A program made the position numbers and the translations under genes. This document shows positions 1 through 4,510 of a stretch of DNA of 7,501 nt, piece by piece (positions within the stretch are counted from its first letter, which is position 1; every line of letters starts with the position of its first letter). The notes under the pieces are model-generated. The model was not told the DNA's origin. It saw only the letters and a program-made list of their open reading frames with translations, and made no database searches. Where the stretch lies: contig JAJYQH010000004.1 of assembly GCA_021794705.1 (NCBI GenBank), forward strand, positions 1 to 7,501. Direction: 5' to 3'. The DNA comes from Actinomycetes bacterium (GTDB taxonomy: Bacteria > Actinomycetota > Actinomycetes > Propionibacteriales > Propionibacteriaceae).

Positions 1-10
1 CCGCCAGCCG

Positions 11-37
11 CCTGCCCGCCAACTTCTGGTGGGCAGG
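11..37 (+). other. Stem-loop just upstream of the excisionase-like gene
   Basis: A 10-bp stem (11-20 with 28-37, one G-T wobble) closes a 7-nt loop (21-27). It ends one base before the ribosome binding site AAAGGAG at 38-44. There is no T-run, so it is either a terminator of a gene to the left that lacks a U-tract, or a 5' leader structure controlling translation of the small HTH gene. The structure is directly visible; its role is inferred. Confidence 0.5.
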
Positions 38-50
38 AAAGGAGAATCCC

Positions 51-260
51 ATGCCGCGCCGAACCTACGAATCTCTCGCCGAGGCTGCCGAACGAACCAA
101 GATGAGCGTCAAGACGCTCCGCCGCCGGATCGCGTCGGGCGAGCTCCCTGCCTACCGCTGCGGTTCCAAGATCCTTCGCGTAGACCCCGACGACGTGGAC
201 GAACTCATGAGACCCCTCCTGGGTGGACGGCGGAGCCGTCGGGTCGTTCGCGCTCGTTGA
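51..260 (+). CDS. Excisionase-like small HTH DNA-binding protein
   Basis: This 69-residue basic protein matches the pattern of the excisionase / MerR-like HTH_17 family: a winged helix-turn-helix that binds DNA and, in mobile elements, bends it to direct integrase towards excision. The helix-turn-helix spans about residues 7-30 (SLAEAAERTKMSVKTLRRRI region) and is followed by a short wing with GSKILRVDPDDVDEL at about 38-52, the usual ending of such domains. The tail is Arg-rich (RRSRRVVRAR). The ATG follows AAAGGAG at 38-44 with 6 nt spacing, which fixes the start. The gene points towards a tRNA-Leu 3' end about 430 bp away, a layout seen where elements integrate into tRNA genes. No integrase is seen in the window. 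Other small HTH regulators (AlpA-like, plasmid or phage regulators) share the fold, so the excisionase role is an inference. Confidence 0.82.
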   Translation: MPRRTYESLAEAAERTKMSVKTLRRRIASGELPAYRCGSKILRVDPDDVDELMRPLLGGRRSRRVVRAR

Positions 261-265
261 CCGAA

Positions 266-401
266 CGGCAGTGCGGGCGTCGGGCACGGAGTAGGTCACC
301 GCGAGCGTGAGAGCCATGACCGCTCAGCCGGGCGCGCTTGCTGGATCCTCGCGGCGACGCGCTGCGTGCCGGGTGGATGAAGGCGAACGCCCGCACTGCC
401 G
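266..401. repeat. 15-bp perfect inverted repeat (266-280 / 387-401)
   Basis: CGGCAGTGCGGGCGT at 266-280 is the exact reverse complement of 387-401, with a 106-bp spacer. It starts just after the stop of the HTH gene. It may be a recombination scar, protein-binding arms, or chance in GC-rich DNA. The repeat is seen directly; no function is assigned. Confidence 0.6.
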
Positions 402-606
402 AGCCGCTCACGGGCGAATCGGGCAACGCTCCGCGACGAGGTTCTGACAACTGGTGGGCCGAGGAGGTCAAGGCCCGGGGCGTCGTCGCTGAGGTCCGCG
501 CCGCCGACAGAGCCGGCCATCCGGAGCATCTCAACGACGGTCGACGGCGCGTGGAGGCCGGTCGGCTGCCCTGTCGGTAGCCCTTGTCGTGTCGCTGCGG
601 GGGCCG

Positions 607-638
607 TTCCTTGTTGCACGTATGTTGCACGAAAGGAA
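607..638. repeat. Tandem TGTTGCACG pair inside a TTCCTT/AAGGAA inverted repeat
   Basis: TGTTGCACG occurs at 612-620 and again at 623-631, an 11-bp period (one helical turn), and the pair is bracketed by TTCCTT (607-612) and AAGGAA (633-638). Repeated short sites one turn apart near an attachment site resemble arm-type integrase or excisionase binding sites, as in tyrosine-recombinase elements. That role is inferred. Confidence 0.55.
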
Positions 639-656
639 GCGCGCCCTTGTTTTGAG

Positions 657-682
657 TTCTACTTTACCTAGTCAAAGTGGAA
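657..682. repeat. AT-rich dyad, 9-bp arms and 8-bp spacer
   Basis: TTCTACTTT (657-665) and AAAGTGGAA (674-682) are inverted copies with one mismatch, around the spacer ACCTAGTC with CTAG at its centre. The dyad ends 9 bp before the 3' end of tRNA-Leu. The size matches a tyrosine-recombinase core site (inverted arms around 6-8 bp), but it could equally be an operator or a weak terminator downstream of the tRNA. Confidence 0.55.
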
Positions 683-691
683 ATGAAGGGG

Positions 692-773
692 TGCCGGAGA
701 AGGGACTTGAACCCTCACGCCTTGCGGCACAGGAACCTAAATCCTGCGTGTCTGCCAATTCCACCACTCCGGC
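692..773 (-). tRNA. tRNA-Leu (anticodon TAG)
   Basis: Read on the minus strand, this is an 82-nt class II tRNA. The 7-bp acceptor stem GCCGGAG/CTCCGGC is perfect (767-773 with 693-699) and the discriminator base is A (complement at 692). The D-arm region has GGTGGAATTGGCAGAC. The anticodon stem-loop CAGGA-TTTAGGT-TCCTG gives anticodon TAG (complement at 737-739), which reads CUA/CUG leucine codons. A long variable arm (TGCCGCAAGGCG region) and a T arm with GGGTTCAAGTCCC follow. CCA is not encoded: the three following bases on the minus strand are CCC. The gene lies about 50 bp downstream of bcp on the same strand. Its 3' end faces the excisionase-like gene, so it is a plausible attachment site for an integrative element. 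Confidence 0.96.
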
Positions 774-781
774 GCGCGACG

Positions 782-809
782 GCCTCGACCGTCCGAGGAC
801 GGGCGAGGC
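782..809 (-). terminator. Hairpin between bcp and tRNA-Leu
   Basis: GCCTCG-A-CCGTCC (782-794) pairs with GGACGG-G-CGAGGC (797-809), giving 12 bp of arms with one internal A/G mismatch and a 2-nt centre (the loop would open to about 4-6 nt). It starts 15 bp beyond the bcp stop on the minus strand and has no T-run. It probably ends or attenuates bcp transcription before the tRNA. The structure is clear; the terminator role is inferred. Confidence 0.5.
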
Positions 810-824
810 GTCGACTCTTCGGGG

Positions 825-1316
825 CTACACGTCGAGTTCGCGGCGCAGCCGGTCGACGTGACCGGTGGCCTTGACGTTGTACTGGGCGCTGGTGATGGTG
901 CCGGTGCCGTCCTCGGCCACATCGACGACGAAGGTCGAACGGATCACGCCCTCGATCGACTTGCCGTACAGCGTCTTCTCGCCGTAGGCGCCGTAGGCGA
1001 GCAGGACGTCGCGCTCGGGGTTGGCGAGGAGGGTCAGCCCGAGTTGCTCCTTGTCGGTGAAGCGTGCGAGACGCTCGACGGGGTCGGGGGAAATGCCCAG
1101 CACCTCGTAGCCGGCCTCGCGGAATGCGGGCAACGACGACGAGAAGTCGATCGCCTCGGTGGTGCATCCCGGGGTCATCGCGGCCGGGTAGAAGTAGACG
1201 ACGACCCGGCCACCCGCGAAGGTGGAGAGGCTGACCTCGTTGCCTTGTGCATCGGGAAGGGTGAACGTCGGAGCGGTGTCGCCGGCGGAGAGGCGGGCGG
1301 GGGCGTTCGTAGCCAT
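825..1316 (-). CDS. bcp: Bcp/PrxQ-type peroxiredoxin (thiol peroxidase)
   Basis: This 163-residue cytoplasmic enzyme reduces hydrogen peroxide and organic hydroperoxides using thioredoxin-type electron donors. It has the normal length and thioredoxin fold of the AhpC/TSA family. The active-site segment is YFYPAAMTPGCTTEA at about 41-55, with Pro44, Thr48 and peroxidatic Cys51. The conserved Arg126 lies in IRSTFVVD. E. coli Bcp has a second, resolving Cys five residues later. Here that position (56) is Ile and Cys51 is the only cysteine in the protein, so it should work as a 1-Cys enzyme with an outside thiol as resolving partner. The open frame extends upstream of 1316, but the family begins close to LSAGDTAPTFTLPD, so I chose the ATG at 1316. 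No ribosome binding site precedes it. TATTGT lies 7 bp upstream on the minus strand, which would fit a leaderless transcript. The gene is divergent from the DUF3618 gene. Confidence 0.93.
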   Translation of the reverse strand: MATNAPARLSAGDTAPTFTLPDAQGNEVSLSTFAGGRVVVYFYPAAMTPGCTTEAIDFSSSLPAFREAGYEVLGISPDPVERLARFTDKEQLGLTLLANPERDVLLAYGAYGEKTLYGKSIEGVIRSTFVVDVAEDGTGTITSAQYNVKATGHVDRLRRELDV

Positions 1317-1392
1317 GCGGCCAACAATACGGGCTAGGCTGGCGAGGACAGTGCCCGCCCAGGGCAGGTTGACCATCCCCCGGAGGATCCAG
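1317..1392. promoter_or_regulatory. Divergent promoter region of bcp and the DUF3618 gene
   Basis: These 76 bp must hold promoters for both genes. On the minus strand TATTGT lies 7 bp before the bcp ATG and could be a -10 box for a leaderless mRNA. On the plus strand TAGGCT (1335-1340) resembles an actinobacterial -10 box. I could not find good -35 boxes. GGAGG at 1382-1386 is the ribosome binding site of the plus-strand gene. Confidence 0.4.
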
Positions 1393-1713
1393 ATGAGTCC
1401 CAAGAGCGGTAAGCCGACCGACAACCGCAGCGCCGGACAGATCAAGGCCGATCTCGCCGCGGCGCGCACCCGCCTGGCCAGCAACATCGCCGGACTGATC
1501 GAGGAGGTCCACCCCGCGGAGGTGAAGGCGCGCACGATGGACGATGCGAAGGCGTTCGCCCGATCCGAAGCCGAATACGCCAAGGGACTGGTGAAGAATC
1601 AGTCCGGGTGGCGCACCGACCGCCTCGTCCTGGCGGGCGGCGCACTCGTCGGGGCCGTCACCGTGGTGCTCGTGCTGAGGGCCATCGTCACGAGGGCGCG
1701 CACCTCGCACTGA
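1393..1713 (+). CDS. DUF3618 family small membrane protein
   Basis: A 106-residue protein of unknown function. Residues 12-40 (RSAGQIKADLAAARTRLASN and onward, a helix of the R-x2-E/Q-I-x2-D-L/I-x3-R type) match the DUF3618 signature found in actinobacterial proteins. A charged helical middle is followed by a single membrane segment at about 77-98 (LVLAGGALVGAVTVVLVL) and a short basic tail, which predicts a cytoplasmic N-terminus. The frame is open further upstream, but the ATG at 1393 has GGAGG at 1382-1386 with 6 nt spacing and begins exactly at the family-like part, so the longer reading is rejected. It is divergent from bcp. From memory the same pair occurs in mycobacteria (Rv2520c/Rv2521), which suggests a conserved neighbourhood but does not show a shared function. 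Confidence 0.85.
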   Translation: MSPKSGKPTDNRSAGQIKADLAAARTRLASNIAGLIEEVHPAEVKARTMDDAKAFARSEAEYAKGLVKNQSGWRTDRLVLAGGALVGAVTVVLVLRAIVTRARTSH

Positions 1714-1737
1714 GCTTCTGGGTCCGTCCCCTCGAAT

Positions 1738-1782
1738 GAACGAAACTCCCTCGGCCGTGTCGGGCGGGGGAGTTGTTCGTTC
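1738..1782 (+). terminator. Hairpin after the DUF3618 gene
   Basis: GAACGAA (1738-1744) pairs with TTCGTTC (1776-1782), and ACTCCC (1745-1750) pairs with GGGAGT (1768-1773). A 2-nt bulge (1774-1775) and a 17-nt loop complete it. It begins 25 bp after the stop codon and has no T-run, as is common for actinobacterial terminators. Confidence 0.55.
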
Positions 1783-2030
1783 CAGCAGGCGGCAGGGCAA
1801 CGCGTTCGCGGCCGGCGGCCCGGCGGCAGGTTGGTAGGCGCCCACGCGGAAATCAGCCCCGACTAGGTGTGATATTCGGCGGGCGCGGAGGGGGGCCGGG
1901 TCTCCTGAGTTTGGTGGAGTGTTGGTAACGATTGCCTCAACCTGCCCGAAACCGTCCCATCTGGGGCCAACTTGGCTTAAGTTCGGGTCAACCCCATTAG
2001 AGGGTTACACACGACGAAGTGAGGTAATCC
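1783..2030 (+). promoter_or_regulatory. Upstream control region of the sugar ABC operon
   Basis: No gene lies in this stretch. It contains a GC-rich first half and then a more mixed second half. TTGGTAACGATTGCCTCAA at 1923-1941 has a CG centre and partly resembles LacI-family operators (AA-N-CG-N-TT type), but its symmetry is weak. The best promoter candidate is given separately at 1966-2006. The ribosome binding site GAGG (2021-2024) lies 6 nt before the ATG. Sugar importers of this family are usually controlled by LacI- or ROK-type repressors; no regulator gene is in the window. Confidence 0.45.
1966..2006 (+). promoter_or_regulatory. Candidate promoter with overlapping dyads
   Basis: TTGGCT (1972-1977) and CATTAG (1995-2000) are spaced 17 bp apart and could be -35 and -10 boxes. 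Three short dyads cover them: GCCAA-C-TTGGC (1966-1976), AACTT-N5-AAGTT (1969-1983), and AACCC-N7-GGGTT (1990-2006), the last spanning the -10 box. This would suit repression by a dimeric regulator. The boxes are only moderate matches to consensus. Confidence 0.4.
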
Positions 2031-3347
2031 ATGACCAGAACCCGTTCCGTGCGGAAGATCGCACTGGTCGGTGCGTCCGTGGCCTCGGTGCTCGCGATCG
2101 CGGCCTGTGGCTCAGGTAACAGCAACAGTTCCAGCAGCGGCGCCAGCTCGGGGGGCGCCAACTGGACGCAGACAGGCCCGATCACCTACGTGCAGGGCAA
2201 GGACACGTCGGGCAAGGTGCAGTCCTGGCTGGACATCTGGAACAAGGCCCACCCCGACCAGAAGGTCACCCTGATCGAGCTGTCCGACCAGGCCGACCAG
2301 CAGCGGGCTTCGATGATCCAGAACGCGCAGAACAAGGGCGCTTCCGGCTACGACGTGCTCTCGGTCGACGTGGTGTGGACCGCCGAGTTCGCCGCGAACG
2401 GCGTCATCCAGCCGCTGCCCACCGACATGAAGACCGACGGCTACCTGCCGGCGGCCGTCGACTCGGCCACGTACTTCAACAAGCTGTACGCCTTCCCGAG
2501 CACCTCCGACGGCGCGCTGCTCTACTACCGCACCGACCTGCTCAAGGCGGCCAACATCTCCAGCCCGCCCACCACCTGGGACCAGTTGAAGAGCGACTGC
2601 ACCAAGATCAAGGCGATGCCGGGCAACAGCAAGATGATCTGCTACGGCGGCCAGTTCCAGAAGTACGAGGGCCTGACCTGCAACATCGCCGAGTGGATCA
2701 ACAGTGCCGGCGGCCAGTTCCTCACGCCTGACGGCAAGCCCGACGTCAACTCCACCGCGGCCATGAAGGGCGTCGACACCCTCGCCTCATGGTTCAAGGA
2801 CGGGACGATCGACCAGAAGGAGCTCACCTGGACCGAGGAGCCCTCGCGCACCGCGTTCGAGTCCGGGCAGCTGATCTTCCTGCGCAACTGGCCGTACGTC
2901 TACACGCTGGCCCAGACCGACGCCACCAGCAAGGTCAAGGGCAAGTTCGCCGTCGCGCCGATCCCCGGCCTCACCGGCCCCGGCGTGTCGACCCTCGGTG
3001 GGCACAACATGGGTGTCTCCACCTACGCCAAGAACCTCGGCACGGTGAAGGCCTTCATCGAGTGGTGGAACAACGAGGAGCAGCAGAAGGCGCACACCAT
3101 CGCCACCTCGAACGCCCCGACGCTGACGTCGCTGTACACCGACCCGCAGCTGACCAAGCAGTTCCCCTACCTGACGACCCTCTACGACTCGATCAAGAAC
3201 GCGAAGCCGCGTCCGAAGGCGGTCAGGTACGGCGACGTGACGTCCGCGATCCAGGACGCCACCTACTCGGTGATCAGTGGTAGCGCGGACGCCACGACGG
3301 CGTTCAACTCGCTGCAGAACACGCTGACCACCCTGACTCAGAGCTGA
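2031..3347 (+). CDS. Carbohydrate ABC importer substrate-binding lipoprotein (CUT1, trehalose/maltose-like)
   Basis: A 438-residue extracellular solute-binding protein (family 1). It captures an oligosaccharide outside the membrane and hands it to the two permeases encoded next. The signal peptide has a basic start (RTRSVRK), a hydrophobic core and the lipobox AIAAC with lipidated Cys26. A Ser/Gly/Asn linker to about residue 44 tethers the mature domain. Segments typical of the LpqY / trehalose-maltose-binding group are DVVWTAEFAANGVIQPL (113-129), YEGLTCN..EW..SAGGQF (212-230), FLRNWPYVY (283-291) and STLGGHNMGVS (320-330). In relatives that I remember, the last has an aromatic residue where His325 stands here. 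Cys190, Cys204 and Cys217 may include a disulfide. The start ATG has GAGG 6 nt upstream. The family is certain; the sugar is inferred. It is the first gene of the operon and is followed by a strong palindrome, which could favour its expression over the permeases. Confidence 0.92.
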   Translation: MTRTRSVRKIALVGASVASVLAIAACGSGNSNSSSSGASSGGANWTQTGPITYVQGKDTSGKVQSWLDIWNKAHPDQKVTLIELSDQADQQRASMIQNAQNKGASGYDVLSVDVVWTAEFAANGVIQPLPTDMKTDGYLPAAVDSATYFNKLYAFPSTSDGALLYYRTDLLKAANISSPPTTWDQLKSDCTKIKAMPGNSKMICYGGQFQKYEGLTCNIAEWINSAGGQFLTPDGKPDVNSTAAMKGVDTLASWFKDGTIDQKELTWTEEPSRTAFESGQLIFLRNWPYVYTLAQTDATSKVKGKFAVAPIPGLTGPGVSTLGGHNMGVSTYAKNLGTVKAFIEWWNNEEQQKAHTIATSNAPTLTSLYTDPQLTKQFPYLTTLYDSIKNAKPRPKAVRYGDVTSAIQDATYSVISGSADATTAFNSLQNTLTTLTQS

Positions 3348-3371
3348 GACCGTCTGAGCGACCACCGCAGC

Positions 3372-3399
3372 GCCCCGGTCGGCCATGGCCGACCGGGGC
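3372..3399 (+). other. Perfect 28-bp palindrome between binding-protein and permease genes
   Basis: Positions 3372-3385 are exactly complementary in reverse to 3386-3399, centred on GGCCATGGCC, and both sides are flanked by the direct repeat CGCAGCG (3366-3372 and 3403-3409). In RNA it forms a stem of about 12 bp with a 4-nt loop, 24 bp after the stop codon of the binding protein and 14 bp before the permease ribosome binding site. It probably acts as a partial terminator or mRNA-stabilising stem, like the element between malE and malF in E. coli. The role is inferred. Confidence 0.7.
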
Positions 3400-3424
3400 A
3401 CTCGCAGCGAAAGGGAGGTAATTC

Positions 3425-4510
3425 GTGTCAGCAGCCGTTGCCCAGCCGACCCGAGCCACGCACGAGTCGGCACCACAACCGAAACACAAGAAGAACATGC
3501 TGAGCGACGGCCAGGGGACTCTGGCCGCCATGCTCATCTCGCCGACCCTCATTGTCATCTTCCTCGTGGTCGGCATCCCGATCGCGATGACGATCCGCGA
3601 CTCCTTCTACACGAAGAGCAACAAGGTCGACCCGACCACCGGACTGCTCTCCAACAAGGAGCACTTCGTCGGGTTGCAGAACTTCACCAACGCGCTCACC
3701 AGCCAGCTGGGCACCGTGCCCGGGGAGTGGGGCAACCTTCCCCGCCTGGTGAACGCATTCCTCAACAACATGTACTTCACCGTGGTCTGTGTGGTCATCG
3801 AGACGGTTCTGGGCGTCGCGATGGCCCTCATCATGTCCAAGGCGTTCCGGGGACGCGGCATCGTCCGCGCCGCCATCCTGGTCCCGTGGGCAATCCCGAC
3901 GATCGTGTCGGCGAAGATGTGGTGGCTGATCTTCCAGGCCTCCGGCGTCGCCAACCGCATCCTCGGGCACACCTACCTGTGGCTCGGTGACTCGGCGTCC
4001 TCACAGGCGGCCGTGATCATCGCCGATACATGGAAGACAGCGCCGTTCATCGGGCTGTTGACCCTTGCCGGCCTGCAGACGATCCCTGCTGAGGTGTACG
4101 AGGCCGCCAAGGTCGACGGCGCGAACGCCTGGCAGACCTTCGTCCGGATCACCCTTCCCATGGTGAAGCCGTCGCTCGTGGTGGCGGTGCTCTTCCGCAC
4201 CCTCGACACGATGCGCATGTTCGACCTGCCCTACGGCATGATCGGCCCGCACAAGTACTACGTCGAGACCCTGTCGATGTTCGCCTACGACGAGGCCAAC
4301 AACCTGCGGTACGGCCCGGCCGCGGCCTACTCCATCCTGCTGTTCCTCCTCATCGTCATCGTCGCGTTCCTGTTCATCAAGCTGCTCGGCGCCGAACTCA
4401 TCACCGACGATGAGGTCCTCGCCCTGCGGGCGCAGCGCAAGCGGCAGAAGGCGATGCACAAGCGGGCCAAGGCGATGCCCACCATCACCTCCGGGGAGAG
4501 TGCAGTATGA
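3425..4510 (+). CDS. Sugar ABC transporter permease, MalF/SugA-type
   Basis: A 361-residue inner-membrane permease of the CUT1 family. It forms half of the channel with the next gene product. About six membrane segments are visible: roughly 32-57, 113-136, 148-170, 194-215, 249-266 and 299-320. The EAA loop that docks to the ATPase is at about 223-250 (EVYEAAKVDGANAW...ITLP). Both ends are longer than in the minimal family member: a polar, Lys-rich N-terminus (KHKKN at 20-24) and a very basic C-terminal tail (RAQRKRQKAMHKRAKAM, 335-351). It starts with GTG preceded by GGGAGG at 3413-3418, which matches the region where family similarity begins. Its stop overlaps the next start in ATGA. The substrate is that of the preceding binding protein, inferred as trehalose or maltose type. 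Confidence 0.93.
   Translation: MSAAVAQPTRATHESAPQPKHKKNMLSDGQGTLAAMLISPTLIVIFLVVGIPIAMTIRDSFYTKSNKVDPTTGLLSNKEHFVGLQNFTNALTSQLGTVPGEWGNLPRLVNAFLNNMYFTVVCVVIETVLGVAMALIMSKAFRGRGIVRAAILVPWAIPTIVSAKMWWLIFQASGVANRILGHTYLWLGDSASSQAAVIIADTWKTAPFIGLLTLAGLQTIPAEVYEAAKVDGANAWQTFVRITLPMVKPSLVVAVLFRTLDTMRMFDLPYGMIGPHKYYVETLSMFAYDEANNLRYGPAAAYSILLFLLIVIVAFLFIKLLGAELITDDEVLALRAQRKRQKAMHKRAKAMPTITSGESAV

Larger units (their letters stand above)
261..691. other. Gene-poor, repeat-bearing stretch between the HTH gene and tRNA-Leu
   Basis: About 430 bp in which I recognise no protein. Open frames exist on both strands (for example plus 338-580 from a TTG, and minus 296-619 from a GTG), but neither has a convincing ribosome binding site nor a known motif. 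Their GC-rich third positions are weak evidence, because both strands appear open. What is visible is a 15-bp inverted repeat, a tandem TGTTGCACG pair and an AT-rich dyad, listed separately. From about 648 to 690 the base composition is clearly more AT-rich than the surroundings. The position next to the 3' end of a tRNA gene suggests the decayed or non-coding end of an integrated element. I looked for the R...HxxR...Y pattern of tyrosine integrases and did not find it. Confidence 0.6.

Noticed and set aside
338..580. A possible plus-strand 80-codon gene starting with TTG, perhaps an integrase remnant
   Set aside because: It has no ribosome binding site and no integrase catalytic pattern (R, HxxR, Y). 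A stop codon lies just upstream in frame.
296..619. A possible minus-strand gene in the gene-poor stretch
   Set aside because: The GTG start lacks a ribosome binding site and no family motif is seen. The opposite strand is also open in part, as expected by chance in GC-rich DNA.
589..861. Open frame on the plus strand running through tRNA-Leu (antisense)
   Set aside because: Its middle is simply the antisense of the tRNA. No domain is recognisable and it has no supported ribosome binding site.
1222..1392. Upstream extension of the DUF3618 gene
   Set aside because: It would lie antisense to bcp, while the ATG at 1393 has a well-placed GGAGG.
1317..1583. Upstream extension of bcp
   Set aside because: The extension would overlap the DUF3618 gene on the opposite strand, and Bcp family similarity starts right after the ATG at 1316.
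715..1845. A 376-codon open frame on the minus strand covering tRNA-Leu, bcp and beyond
   Set aside because: It runs across a clear tRNA gene and through bcp in another frame, and it is Arg/Pro-rich in the way GC-rich shadow frames are.
2787..3476. A 229-codon minus-strand frame opposite the end of the binding-protein gene
   Set aside because: It spans the intergenic palindrome and lies antisense to a confident gene, with no family resemblance.
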